NCBI GenBank assembly: GCA_902728285.1
Contig: CACVBU010001193.1
Span: 434,001-498,000 of the forward strand
Direction of reading: 5' to 3'
Origin: Clytia hemisphaerica
Lineage: Eukaryota; Cnidaria; Hydrozoa; Leptothecata; Clytiidae
DNA: 64,000 nucleotides
Part shown: positions 25,001-36,839 of the stretch, in pieces
Numbering within the stretch: position 1 is the stretch's first letter
Layout of the letters: each line of letters starts with the position of its first letter
Program-made: the position numbers and the translations under genes
Notes under the pieces: model-generated
The model's input: only the letters and a program-made list of their open reading frames with translations
Told to the model about the DNA's origin: nothing
Database searches by the model: none

Positions 25001-25463
25001 TTAAAATATAATGATCAATTATCAATCACAGTCACATTTACCTTCTCCAAGGAATACATCAAGCTGATCTTCACACAGAGCTTTGAGGTCAGCTTCTGAC
25101 TTCTCCTTTTTTACCAAAGCAATAACATATTTTGCCAATGCTGCAGGGTCAGCATCACAACTAAAATAAACAGGTTATTAGGTAATTCAATTTTTTTGGC
25201 ATTCTCATGATTTTTTTATATGAAAATAGAGTAGAATAAAAAAAGATGCGAGCAAACGCCCAAAAAAATTGAAACCAATGTTAAAACTCCAATTCACGTA
25301 AACAACATTGCAAACACACACATAAAGTCACTTTGGAGAAAATGTTTGATAAGAAAATTGGAGAAAAAAAAGGGATCCAAAATTCACATTGAGTAAGAAC
25401 TTACATTGGTTCCAATTCTTTGACGAGCCATGTTTTCAATGAATCCACACTTTCAATTATCAT
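19036..25463 (-). CDS. RBM26: RNA-binding protein 26/27 homologue
   Basis: Fourteen exons: 25405-25463, 25042-25160, 24834-24925, 23949-24444, 23223-23576, 21897-22369, 21593-21763, 21164-21322, 20890-21027, 20578-20689, 20363-20467, 20018-20212, 19332-19598, 19036-19140; about 947 residues, close to vertebrate RBM26. Domains in order: PWI-like N-terminus (MIIESVDSLKTWL...CDADPAALAKYV), Arg/Ser-rich tract, CCCH finger spanning exons 4-5 (CRDYEEKGYCMLGETCRFDH), Pro/Gln-rich region, RRM1 (about 499-575, TCLEIRKIP...GALIEFA), coiled coil, RGG tract (about 765-795), RRM2 (about 803-870, KKILVAGY...MVITFPNR), acidic tail ending DRSWKR. Family role: nuclear poly(A) RNA surveillance linked to the exosome (PAXT). 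Oddity: exon 10 (112 nt) is one base out of frame. A possible extra exon at 19876-19907 does not fit the phase. Confidence 0.95.
24488..24638. repeat. Foldback element in RBM26 intron 3
   Basis: Arms 24488-24551 and 24565-24638 are inverted with a few mismatches around a 13-bp loop. The outer end TTCATGATATGCACCATTG matches the element at 37297-37454. Confidence 0.8.
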
Positions 25464-26127
25464 GATTCACTTTCCTCAGTACAAGAAATATTTTGATAAA
25501 GAAGTTTTTTCTGTATTTACTAAACGAGATGAAAATTTTTGAAGCATGTTAGTTGTTGCTAGTTTTTACTAAAATGACAGTCATTACTTTGGAGATTTTT
25601 AAAATCGTTCTTTACAACTCCAATTTTTGCAGATAGTGATAAAAACAGCACTAAGGGAGCTTTCAGTGTATTTCTGCAAAGAATTTAATACCTTGCTGTT
25701 TCACTTTTAGATGTGATCTAAGATATTTTTTTAATGATATAGAAAGAGGTGTCCCCATGTTGACAAAGCAGAGTAAATAAACAACAGAATTTATCAAAAT
25801 TTATGCTCAAACAGCGCTAAAAAGGGAGAATGATGTTCTTTCTTTTTTTTAAATAATGCTGTGTATTCAAATGAAAGGAGATACGTTAAATGTGAGTCTA
25901 CATTGGAGATTGTCTCCTTGTCTTGGTTTCCTTGGACCCAGCGAATTCGAGTACATTAAATTCATCTGGCTTTACACCGGCACATCTATGGACGTCTTGC
26001 TGGCAACACTCCTGTCGAGTCCAGTAATCTATCAATCACAACCAGTAATAAGTCGGAAGACAGTTTGTCAGTAACATTTGTGTCAATTCTATTTTTAGAA
26101 AAGGATTTAGCTTAAAGGGAGGCATTT

Positions 26128-26297
26128 TCTGGCAATTCTTTGGTAATAAAGAACAATTGCCAGCAATTTGCCAGCAACAAAAAAAAGGTTAACTGTTTTT
26201 GCCAGCACTTTTCTATCTGATGTAAGCTGGCGATTTTATTCCAAACAAATAACTGGCTGATTGCCAGCAAAAACAAGGCCAGCTTATTAATGGCAAA
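26128..26297. repeat. Cluster of TTGCCAGCAA words on both strands
   Basis: At least eight copies of GCCAGC, GCTGGC or TGGCAA occur within 170 bp, in both orientations and irregularly spaced. It could be the subterminal region of an unrecognised DNA transposon. Confidence 0.5.
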
Positions 26298-26591
26298 AAT
26301 TTTAATCACTTGTATGGTCAAGAATGATGACCATTAAAAATATATTCTTGGCTTACTGCAGGGAAAATTCTCAAAAGTTGAAAGGGTTTGACCAAATCCT
26401 CCCTCGCCTCTTAGCGAACAACCTTCGAAAGCCAATCAAAAATTTTTCCCTTGCTAAAAGATAAAAATTCACCCCCTGGAAAATATTTAGATTGCTTTAT
26501 TTTGCTCAATCTCAAACTTTCATGAAAGTGCCAAATATTTTGCTATCCAAAAAATTGCTGTGCAATTGTTTAAAAACAAGTGATATTTTAA

Positions 26592-26735
26592 TGGACCTAC
26601 CTGGTTATCAAACTAATCAATGGACATTGAAACAATGAAACACATGAGACATAACTGGTCAAAATACAAAAAAAATAAAGAAAAATGAAAGCATATCTAT
26701 TGGGAGAAATTATAACACTATTGAAAAAGATTTTT
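26592..26735 (+). repeat. GGACCTACC-family element, truncated left end
   Basis: Begins TGGACCTACCTGGTT and continues with the stretch containing CATTGAAACAATGAAACACA, shared with copies at 47990 and 61537. The right end is missing. Confidence 0.65.
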
Positions 26736-28611
26736 TTGTTCAACCTTTCAACCTTACAACACCAATCAACCAACCAAATTTTGTCATTCAGTTCCCAAGC
26801 AGTGCTTCAATTTGTTAGGCCTTGATTATAGACTAAAGTAAAAATAATTCCGCACATATGTATGTAACAGTCTAAGCTTAACTCCTATATCAGGATCAGA
26901 AACTAGGCTAGTCTTACCTCTTTTATCTTTCCCTTTACAACAATACAATGCTGACAAGTTGACACAACAGATTGTGCACATTGACAAGTCCCACCCGTGG
27001 CCTCTCAGTGCCTTGTACGGCAGGCAGCTGTAAAATCCCACCCTTCATATATTTGTATCAATCCGTGATCTGTGGCTTAGGTTTTTTCTCATCTTCAATT
27101 TGCTGAAGAAAGCGGGAATTTGATGCGAGAGTTAGATTGTCAACAAAGTGCCGTACCGTCAACTGCTCTAACTTGGGACGATTGGTCGAAACATTAGTCT
27201 ACACAATAGACAGATCCAGGCTTTTAGGCCTTACTCCTTGGTCTATAGGCACTGCTATGGCGACCACTAGTGACCCCCACCGGGAATTGCTTATTAATAG
27301 GTTTAAACATAAACATAATAGACAACATTCACAAAAGATGTTTATCAATAGAGATTTTAAATAAAAGAATGTTTAAAACACAGCTGATTGGCTGAGGTTT
27401 CGAAACTCTCTATTGTTTCAATAAAACCTCAGTGCGCATCCCATTTATCTGGAGAATTTCAATATTCAAAACAAGAGCAGTGCTCATAGCCCGAGGAGTA
27501 GGAGTTTTACGCTCGAAACGAAGGAAGATATGACATAGCCTATCGAAACATGGGACTGTTTGATATCTAGCCTGTATTTTCACTTACTGTTAAATCTCTT
27601 TGACAACAAATTTGTTTTGATAACTCCACCAAGTTTATCAATCATACTTTCTGCCATAACATGTCACAATAACTTTTACTGATAGCGTGCCCTTTTTAAT
27701 TCTTTGTTTTCATTCACTAATTTGGTCTTCTTCGTTCCAGACATTCGAGTGTGTTCCACTACAGATTTTTTCATATTTCAATTTAAAAGCCTACTTGGTG
27801 TGAAAGAGAAATTGTGTATTTTTTAATATGTGGTTCATTAACTAAAATCAAATGACTTCGGAGGTTCGGTGAAATGGTGGCCGAATTTTCACTAATCCCT
27901 TTAGAATAAGTTTTGCAGTGAAGTAGATAAACATACCGCCAACTGCTCTAACTTGGAACTATCTGACAAACATGGGACGGCAATTTGGCCACCATTTCAC
28001 CGAACCTCCAAAGTCATTTGATTTGAGTTAATGAACGGCATATTAAAAAATACAATATTTCCCTTTCATACCAAGTAGGCTTTTAAATCGAAATATGAAA
28101 AAAATCCGTAGTGGAACACACCTGATAGTCTAGAACAAAGAAGAAGTCACCTGCGAATAGGGTTAACAGATGAGTGTTGTTTCCCCCTTGACCGCTTGTG
28201 TCCCTGTGATCTATACCAGTCACTCCACTTGTACATATTTGAAAAATGAAAACTTAGATAAATTAGGGCTCTTTATTATTTTTTTTTTAAATGTAAATAC
28301 TACTTAGAGACTATTTTATGATTACATACTTTTATGATTATATACCATACTGTTTGGTGATAAAAGAGACGATAAAAAAAAATTAGTTGCAAAACGATGG
28401 AGTGTTTCAAGTCACTCGCGTGGTAAGTTACACACTCGTTATTTGTTAATCCCATCGGGCGATAGGCGGTTAGTTCTCTAATTTCCCAATCGCATCCGGA
28501 CATTTTGAATGAAAACAAAAAAAGTTAAAAACTGTAAAAAGGGCGCACTATCAGTGAAAGTTATCGTGACTTGTTATGATCGAAAGTATGATTGATAAAC
28601 TTGGTGAGTTA

Positions 28612-29205
28612 GGGGTCACTCACATATCGATTCTTCCCTCGACTAATGTCAAATTGACGCGAAGGGGTGGGTGGGTTAGAGTCTGTGAGGCTAAGAAATT
28701 TCACCAGAAACATTGATTTTTAATACGTTTATTCCTCGACAAATGTTACTTTCCATATTTCTTTTCCTCATTTTATATACCCAAGTATTTGTTTGCTTCG
28801 CTATTTTACAGAGCAATTTTAACCAAAACAAACGACCCGATGTTTTATGTCTCGAGTTCCTTTTGTATAGACGATTCGCGCGACCGTTGAATTTTGCCAA
28901 TGGTCGGTCTTTTTTTGTGAAATGTCGCTTTTCTGTTGATTGGTTATGGAGATAATTAATTCCGGACAACTTTCCGAAAAAAGTTTAGAAATTATTTCCA
29001 TTATATTTAAAATGTGAAATGCCTGAGCAAGCCGTAGCGAAATTAAAAATGGCTGACAAAACAACAATGAAAGTGAAGGAGAAAATTTAGAGTTTCATTG
29101 ATTTTTTGATAATTTTCAAACGACGTTAAGAGGTGGAGGTGGGGGGTTTCAAATTAGCGTCAGTTTGACATTAGTCGTAGGAAGAATTGATATGTAAGTG
29201 ACCCC
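28612..29205. mobile_element. Tourist-like MITE (PIF/Harbinger type) with TTA duplication
   Basis: Ends GGGGTCACTCACATATC and GATATGTAAGTGACCCC are inverted. TTA flanks both sides (28609-28611, 29206-29208). The uninterrupted site is visible in the inverted partner arm near 27620-27640 (AACTCCACCAAG and AAATTTGTTTTGATAAC contiguous), which confirms the insertion point. A 3-bp TWA duplication is typical of PIF/Harbinger MITEs. The interior has no transposase. Confidence 0.75.
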
Positions 29206-29418
29206 TTATCAAAACAAATTTGTTGTCAAAGAGATTTAACAGTATAATTGAAAATTCACGCCAGATTATAAACAGTCCCATGTTTTGACGAGGTGAAGGC
29301 TTCTTCATAAAGACGAAAGACATGTATCTATTTTTCGGATCCGGTATGCGGGAAATAGTGTCAGGACCTGCAGGCGACCTGGTAGGGTTGGGTATGGGTG
29401 CGGTTTGGGTGTGGTTAC

Positions 29419-29618
29419 GTACCGTGAGATTGGGTAACTTGCATCAGTGGAGGCCTGTCTGGTCATTAAAATACAACTAGATACGCAGCTCCGCTTGCAG
29501 CTCTACTCTACCATTTTTGTTTTGATTTAATTTTGTATTTTAATGACCAGCCAGGTCTTTCATTTGAGGGCTATGCATGTTAGCCTCCACTGATGCAAGT
29601 TACCCAATCTCACGGTAC
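29419..29618. repeat. 200-bp MITE with 36-bp perfect inverted ends
   Basis: GTACCGTGAGATTGGGTAAC at 29419 continues for 36 bp identical to the reverse complement of the right end at 29618. A second inverted pair (TGGTCATTAAAATAC / GTATTTTAATGACCA) lies just inside. Confidence 0.8.
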
Positions 29619-29891
29619 AAAATAAGATTTGTCTGTTTTGTTTATATCGCTCAAAAAAACTTTACGAGCTTCCCGTGGACACGCTTCAGTTTAAAACCAG
29701 GACCAGTTTACTAGCAAATATTTCCACCCTAAGTATATTTATAACTATGTTTTCATACCAAATAAGACATTTAGTATTTACAACATTCATATATTTAATA
29801 TAATTAAGAGAAACAAAGTTTTTCTCAAAGAAAATGTTAAAAAAATTCAGTCCTGAAATTACACGCCTGTTTAAAATCATGTTTTCAAAAA

Positions 29892-30007
29892 TTGGCCCGA
29901 GTGTGGCCCGTGCATGGCCCGCTCGGGTGAATTCTCGGGCCAGCTCGGGCCATACTCGGGCTTTATGCGAATCCCAATAAAAGTTTTGGCCCGAGAATTC
30001 TCGGGCC
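29892..30007. repeat. GGCCCGAG word cluster with 20-bp palindrome
   Basis: About nine copies of GGCCCG or CGGGCC occur in about 115 bp of otherwise AT-rich DNA. They include the perfect palindrome GGCCCGAGAATTCTCGGGCC at 29988-30007. Confidence 0.65.
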
Positions 30008-30273
30008 ATGTCGAGGGTCGTAAGGTTCAAGGTTTGTTTACTTTTTATTTTACTGCATTTCTCTGTCTTATTCTGCTGTAGTTAGGCAATTGAAAACTCC
30101 TGATTTTTTGTTTTTGTCAGTGCTCGCTCGGCAGCCATTTTGAATTTTTTTTTCGACGTCTGTACTCAGCAATTTCGTGACCTCTATACAGAATTGACGA
30201 TTTTGCCTGATGGGAACAGCAGTGCACGACCTTTTGACCAATCGCCCCAATCAAGTTAGAACAGTTGACGGTA

Positions 30274-31015
30274 GCATACATAGAAAAAAGGCTAGAAGGG
30301 TTCAAAGTTCACGAAAAAATAAAACATTCGGTTTGACGTCAACGCAACAACACCGTCATAAAAACAACACACTATTTCCCATGAATCTGCCCCCTTAGAT
30401 AGCAAATCTGAAAATTAACAAAATCTTCCCCAAAGATTTTACCCCACCCCCTGAAACAGTTCGTCAATACACCTATATGGTTTAAAAATGAAATGGAATC
30501 TGATGTAAATAGCCCATTGACACAAGAAGGCAAAAGTATTTTTAAAAAACGACATAATAAAAGATAGATAGTTTATACATGCATGCTCATCTTGTCTCCA
30601 TGTTTTTAAAATCGGCTGGTACTTGTAAAGATTGCTTTTCATTTATTCTACTTCATTAAGGATTTTCCTAAAAGAAACCCATTCCTTGGCAAACCTTTCT
30701 ATCGCATTTCGAGTTGATGGAATTTTGTCCAGCTCGCTCGTTTCACAACCGTTTTTGTCCGCCATTTTGAAACGATTGAAATGCATTGCGCCAGGGACTA
30801 TCCGGCTCAAAGCGATAACCGGGAAAATGCGGGGAGCTTTACCATCCCGTCTGTTTTTTGAGATCGAGAAAGCGTGAGTAAGATGATTACGTAATCCAAA
30901 AACAAAACGTCAGATTCTTGAATTTGAAAGCTATATTTAAGTCATCGTCTCTAGTCATTCGTTGCATTTTCAGAAACATTCAAATCCCTTTCACACTGGT
31001 ACCATGTACGTGCTA
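30274..31015. other. Intergenic, no gene recognised
   Basis: One 81-codon plus-strand frame (30632-30877) has no recognised family or splice context. Nothing else is supported. Confidence 0.4.
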
Positions 31016-31952
31016 CAGTCAGGAACTATTGCAAATTAGGCTATGATGGCCAAACTAGGATGTTCGCCTAATTAGGCTAGGATTTATATCCTAGTTAGGA
31101 TATTAATGACTTAATTTGGATATATGAAATATTCAATAACCTAAATATCTTGAGAACAAGTAAAATCCGCGTCAATCTTACTACATGGACTTGTTACTTG
31201 TACTAAGAAGAGTATTTAAAGCGAAAAACTTTTCTCTTTTTAGAGCGGAGTGAAAAGATGTGATTATCTTATTAAAATTTAGCTTAATTTGGCCATGATA
31301 GCCAAATTAAGCCGATTTAAGTTCTACATGCAGCGCGCCATTTTTTGTCTGAAAAATGAAAACTTAGTATCATAATATATTGTTGTTATTGTGGGCTTTA
31401 AAAGTATAGTTTTTTGGTTTTGCTGGTCTTAAAGATATGTTATTAAGATAAAGTTACACTTGATAGATTGATTAAATATTTAAATTGAGGAAGGTCGTTT
31501 TTACGTTTTTTATATACTATAGCTGACAAGCTTGTTCATAAAATCTAAAAGTGTACAAAACAAGTTTATTATGAAGATAAAAAATAGATAGATAAAACAT
31601 GTTTCTAAAGCAAAGTTCGGATTACGTTTGTTTACATTAATCTTGAAATAATTTCGACTGTACTGCTGTATATATGTAAACATAATTTTGCTGAAACAGC
31701 ATAATATTTAAAAACTGAATATTTTCTCAGCCCGCTCAAATTTTACCCAAAAAACATTCGGAACTCATTCAAATAAATAAGAATTTGACATTTTAAGCTA
31801 AATATTGACGCGGATTTTGAAATCCAAGTCAAAAATTGGAATTTTGTTCCTTCCAGCCTAATTAGGCTACAATTTCTGGCTTAATTAAGCCATCGTATCC
31901 AAGTTAGGCCAGAATCGGCGAACATAGCCTAATTTGCAATAGTTCCTGACTG
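31016..31952. mobile_element. Non-autonomous DNA transposon with 5-bp target duplication
   Basis: Inverted ends start CAGTCAGGAACTATTGCAAA (31016) and finish with the reverse complement at 31952. TGCTA flanks both sides (31011-31015 and 31953-31957). Just inside each end are repeated CCTAATTAGG / TTAGGCTA words. The interior is AT-rich and non-coding. Confidence 0.75.
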
Positions 31953-32291
31953 TGCTATATGTAATGATCGCTTTCTTCTTATTGGATGTTTACTGGGGTT
32001 CGATGTTTTAGAGCCTAAACGTGAAACGAGAGAACCATTGAAAGTAACTTTCTTTTTGATAAAAAACAAAAGAAATTCCACGAGGAACCTGAACTGGATA
32101 AAAAAGATGGCAATGCACCTAGCAGTAAAATCGGAAAATCAGTGTAATTGAAACATGAACAATGTTGAGAGTACACGGTCTGTGGTCGCAATGACAAGTC
32201 AGCGTTATTACAAATTTTGTATTATTACTACAATATGAAGTCTATGAAAGGTTTTAATTCAACCGTGTTAAGTTTTGATCTTTCTTTTTTA

Positions 32292-32297
32292 TTTATT
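32292..32297 (-). terminator. Polyadenylation signal AATAAA of NTHL1
   Basis: Minus strand AATAAATAAAA lies about 100 bases downstream of the NTHL1 stop codon (32394-32396), at a typical 3' UTR distance. Confidence 0.5.
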
Positions 32298-32393
32298 TAC
32301 ACTATTTACAAAATGTACGCTAAATTATAAAGTGATACTGCATTATCTTGTAGGCTCATCTTTGTGTGGTAGAAAACGCTCCATTGTCGAGTA

Positions 32394-35300
32394 TTATTTC
32401 GTTTCTTTCTTGATTTTAGGTTTTGGGTTTCGAGTTTTCATTTCGACATGAGCGGTTGATGCAGGACAAATATCTTTATTCAAACAACCAACACACCTTG
32501 GGTGCACAGGTAGACAGGTTTGTTGACCAAAACCAACCAGTAATATGTTGATGTCCTTCCATTCATCCCTGAAAACAAAAAAGTTGTTCGTTATTAGTTA
32601 GTTATGCTACATGAGTTTAGAATTAGAACAATTTATGGACCATACCAATTATTTGAGACTTTAAACCACAATATCTTAATCAACATCTAGGTAACGGCAC
32701 AACATAAGCTTTTTATTTATTTCAGGTAGCAGTACTTTCTAAATCTCTAAAAAATTATCATGAAATAAAAAAAGTTTTGACGCGATGAAAAAATTGCTAA
32801 AAATGAGCATTTTTGGGTAAAAAGGGCCGTAACGTGGGTGCAGATGGTCAAAAACTATTTAACAAACCCTTTTTGTCATTGGGTCAACAGCTGAATCTGA
32901 TAGAAATTTAAAATTGATTTTCAAACATTGAACCCCTAATTCGGCACATTCATATATCATATTAGGAATTACTTCAAATTTCGACCAGAGTTTAAAGTGA
33001 GAAAAAAGGACGATTTTGAATGATTTTGAGATAAACCACATGAAAAGTATTTGCATACAAACCTTGGTAACCATGCTTCTAGCGCTTTACGTGTTTGTTC
33101 GGGAGTTTTGGTCGGCTTTTGAACCCATTGCAATCTGTTGCAGATCCTATGAACGTGTGTATCAACACCGATTCCATCAACTTGGCCCCATGCCGCCGTC
33201 ATGCAAATATACGCCATTTTTGGTCCAACACCAGGTAAAGATGTCAAAGTTTTGATAGAATTTGGAATATCGCCAGAGAACTCATTGTTACAAATTGTGG
33301 CTGTTTCTTGTAAATACTTGGATTTCCTCTAAATTTGAAAAAGACAAGTAAATAAATAATAAAATTCAAATCTAAATTAATAAAAAATAAATTTTTGTTG
33401 AGGTTGTTCTTTGTTTTGGCACTTTAATCCTCAATTTGTTCTTATATCCTGAATCCAATTCTTACTTTTAGGGTAAAATTAAGGTTTTTAGGACTTCATA
33501 ACCTATTCTTGAAACGGTTTTGTTACCTAGTCAATGATATAAAGCACTGAATTGGAGTATTTTATGTCTAAGTTCATTTTCTCCTTTACATATAAAAGAA
33601 TACCTTCCAAAAGCCAACAGGGTAAATAAGCCGGCCAATTTTTTCTTGTGTAGAATTCATGAGTTTTTGTGGTGTGCAACCGTACTCTTTCAGCCTCCCC
33701 ATTGCAGCAAACGTGACTTGATCCTTCGTTTGACTTGACAACATTAAGGAAACCAGTGTTTGGAATCGTTGAATCTATTATGAAGAAAAGTCATACCATT
33801 TTCTCGAAACAATCATTCACGATGGTTTTAGTTTACCGTTTCTTTTAGAAACAAGTGATACTTTTATGGACCTACCTGGTTACGCATTTAACACATATAT
33901 AATTGATATACGTGAGCGTGACCATTAAACAATCATTCAGAACACAAATAGTGACGATCTATTAAAATTAGTCGTTTGTTTCTTATAAAAACCGTTTAAA
34001 AACCAAAATTTCATGCTCTTTAAATATTCTTTCATACTCAAGACTTCGTGAGCAAAAAAACATCGATCTCATCAAAATATTGAGTAATTTGGCTAAGAAC
34101 ATTGATGTATGCTTATTAATAGTGATTCTTATAGATAAAGATGCGTTTTTTGAGCTGAAAAATTCGTTTTTTACAAAAGTCTGCTTGAGTCATCTTTTAC
34201 CTACTTTCATTCTAAAAATTAGAAAAGATTAATGATCCAATTTTTCACAAAGTCCTAAAAACCCGTTTTTTAGCCGTCTTTTTGGCCCAAATTTGGCCAA
34301 ATATATTTTTTTCGGCCCAAATTTGCCCCAAAAAAATTTTCTTTTCGAAAATCGGGCTCTGTCACATTCGAGGGGGTATAGTTATGCATCTTTGTGCAAA
34401 AAATCATAAAGAATGAAAGCGCCAACCTCGAGAAAAGCTAACACCTAAGTAATTGATAATGTGCTTATAAAAAAATATCGAATTCGGCCAGTTTTTCTAT
34501 AAAAACACGCCAAGCAGCCAAAATTTCATGTCTAAACACACATATTCTTCAAAAGTAAGCCCTAATGAGCAAAAAAAAACATCTATCTCATAAATAAATT
34601 GAGTAATTTGGCTAAGAACATTGATGTATGCTTATTAATAGTGATTCTTATAGATAAACATGCGTTTTTTGAGCCAAACAAATTTTTTTTGCAAAAATCT
34701 GCTTGAACCATCTTTTACCTATGATGGTACCCTACTTTCATGCAAAAAATCAGAAAAAATTAATGATCAAATTTTTCATGAAGTCCAAAAAACCCGTTTT
34801 TTAGCCGTTTTTTGGCCCAAATTTGCCCCCAAAATTTTTTTTTCGAAAATCGGGCTCCGTCACATTCGAGGGTTTATAGTTATGCATCTTTGTGCAAAAA
34901 ATCAGAAAAAACTAATGAGCAATTCTCGAGAAAAGCTGGTAACTAACGAACTAAGGAACGAACGGACGAACAGACGAACATACAACGGTTAATTTATAGG
35001 ACCTCCACCGGGGTAGGTCCAAAAATGAGGGCTAGAAGAATGCTTCAGTATTTTGAAGCCTCACGTTATATTACAGGTTAAAATATACCTCTGGCGTTTC
35101 GTTTTTATCTGCAGTCCTTTCACAACCTTGCGAATCAACAACTGCACTTCGATCTTCTCTCATTGCCTGGATGTTATTCAACTGCAAACGCCAGTAGTCT
35201 GGGTACCATAAATCCCCACCTTACGATAAAAACGATAAAAGGACATTTCTCAAACTGAGGAGTATTTGATTATGCTACTGTCTCCTAAACTAATATCATA

Positions 35301-35642
35301 CAGTTACTGAGAAAATCCGTTTTCATGCTGTTGCGTTTTGATTTGATAAATAAAAATTATTCCAGCTCGAAACCTAGATTATTTAAAAAGTGGGGGAACA
35401 AAAGCAAGGTGGTATGTAGATGAAATTAAAGGAAGAAACTTATAATGAAGAATAGAGATACCTTCCACATCCTCATCTTTTGGCTCAATTTTGATTTGTT
35501 TTGAAGGCGTGGCTACTTCCTGCTTGATCTCTGTTCGATTGTCATATTCCATTTTCAAAGTTTTCTTTTTCGGTCGTTTTGTAGCGGCGGTGTTTGTTGT
35601 GAAATCAGACTTCTGTTGAAAATACTTTGACCTTGTTTCCAT
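32394..35642 (-). CDS. NTHL1: Endonuclease III-like DNA glycosylase/AP lyase (NTH1)
   Basis: Five exons: 35462-35642, 35089-35219, 33604-33774, 33063-33328, 32394-32568; frames join without error to 307 residues, matching animal NTH1 length. Removes oxidised pyrimidines and cuts the AP site in base excision repair. Residues 1-60 are basic with a likely nuclear signal (KRPKKKTLK). The core follows: [25 protein letters not shown], the helix-hairpin-helix LPGVGPKMA with the catalytic lysine, and [13 protein letters not shown] with the catalytic aspartate. The C-terminus has C-x6-C-x2-C-x5-C ([17 protein letters not shown]), the 4Fe-4S ligands. A splice acceptor GTTGTAG ends at 35652, so the 5' UTR may begin with a spliced or trans-spliced leader. 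Intron 2 carries a GGACCTACC-family element. Confidence 0.97.
33867..35021 (+). repeat. GGACCTACC-family element in NTHL1 intron 2
   Basis: Left end TGGACCTACCTGGTTA; right end ...GGTTAATTTATAGG, then CCACCGGGGTAGGTCCA. The interior has two related blocks with CGGGCTCCGTCACATT; a GGACGAAC run precedes the right end. Antisense to the host gene. Confidence 0.75.
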
Positions 35643-36504
35643 TGTGGCAATCTACAACATTATTATAAAATTATATAAAACAATCATCGATAGTTTCACA
35701 CCTTTCACGCCTAAAACTAATCCCTTTCTTAACGGGAGAAGGAAATATGAAGCATGGAAAAGATTGACACTTTAAAGAAGTAGATATTTGCTTGGTCTTC
35801 TTCTCGCACTCTTAACAAGCAATAATGATAACCACCCCAAGATCCTGGTACCTTGCACCAGAAACCCTCCTGAGATTGGTGATCACATCCAAGTATTACA
35901 CCCAGCACCATACTTTGCAATTTGTCGCATCAATCAAACAACCTCCCAGATCGATTTATCCATGGGAGAAAATAATTCTTGTATTAAATAGACTTGGTGA
36001 ACAGTTCAGTCGTAAATCAATGGCCAGATTGTCAAATCAACAATGGACGTAAATGGACGTGATTTCATTAAAACTTAGTTCCCCATTTATAATCAACTTT
36101 CATGGTTTAGCAAAAGCTGCAACAAATGGACTTTACTGGAGAGCCAATAAAGTCGCATGCGCACTGCTTGAGAATAAAGATATATATTGGAACATACCTT
36201 ACCTTTCAATATTTTCGCGGGTACTAAATTTTTGCTTGTACTTAAAGTTCACGAGTTTTTAGGCAAAATTTCGCAAAATTTAGTACTATAAGTTTTTCAA
36301 AAATAGAAAGGAGAATGAATTTTTTAAGGGATCAGTGATATTTTGATACACTTTTGATACTATTCTTGCACCTACTATGTTGTGTTTCAAGCAAAATTAA
36401 TCTTTTTCTTGCTTTAACCTTTTTCTTTGAAAATATTGAATGACGCAAATCGCGAAATCTAGTACACGCGAAAGATTCCAGTATGTGGAAATTGCGGAAA
36501 TATA
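35643..36504. other. Upstream of NTHL1, no gene recognised
   Basis: Several overlapping short frames on both strands (35729-36262) lack splice context or recognised families. The region probably holds the NTHL1 promoter; no TATA box was placed. Confidence 0.45.
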
Positions 36505-36570
36505 CCGGGTGCACCAAAATAAAGTATACAGGTTTCTCGAGAAATTGTGAGCTTCAGAATTTAAATTTTT
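36505..36570. repeat. CCGGGTGCACC-family MITE, one end only
   Basis: TACCGGGTGCACCAAAATAA at 36503 and the following CAGGTTTCTCGAGAAATTGTG match one end of the full element at 43830-44090. Truncated where the next repeat begins. Confidence 0.65.
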
Positions 36571-36805
36571 TGGACCTACCCCGGTGGGGTGGAGGTCCTA
36601 TAAATTAACCTGTGTTAGTCCGTCCGTCCGTCCGTTCGTTCGTCTGTTACCAACTTTTCTCAGTATTGAATCATAGGAATCTTTAGATTTTTGGTACAAA
36701 GGTGCAAAACGGTAGTTGCCAAAATGTGACGGAGCCCGATTTTCGAGAAAAAAAAATTGGGGGGCAAATTTGGGCCAAAAAACGGCTAAAAGACGGGTTC
36801 CTGTG
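36571..36805 (-). repeat. GGACCTACC-family element, inverted and truncated
   Basis: TGGACCTACCCCGGTGGGG followed by GGTCCTATAAATTAACC and a run of GTCCGTCC/GTTCGTTC is the reverse complement of the family's right end. It continues to about 36805 (ACGGGTT). It is the only copy in this orientation. Confidence 0.7.
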
Positions 36806-36839
36806 ATTACTTTAATTGAAATTGTAAACTCTGTATTAG

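Larger units (their letters stand above)
25464..27153. other. Intergenic, no gene recognised
   Basis: Upstream region of the RBM26 homologue. Short frames only. It holds a cluster of TTGCCAGCAA words and a truncated repeat copy, listed separately. Confidence 0.5.
27154..30273. repeat. Composite nested inverted-repeat element
   Basis: The outer left end TACCGTCAACTGCTCTAACT (27154) is inverted at the right end (about 30230-30273). Inside, long inverted arms pair 27548-27660 with 28540-28606 plus 29209-29287, and an inner pair (about 27741-27895 against 27973-28125) repeats the theme. Further elements (28612-29205, 29419-29618) have landed inside. A short, simpler copy of the same family is at 61159-61382. 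Confidence 0.65.

Noticed and set aside
30632-30877. 81-codon plus-strand frame
   Set aside because: No recognised domain, no splice sites fitting a gene, and within a repeat-rich interval.
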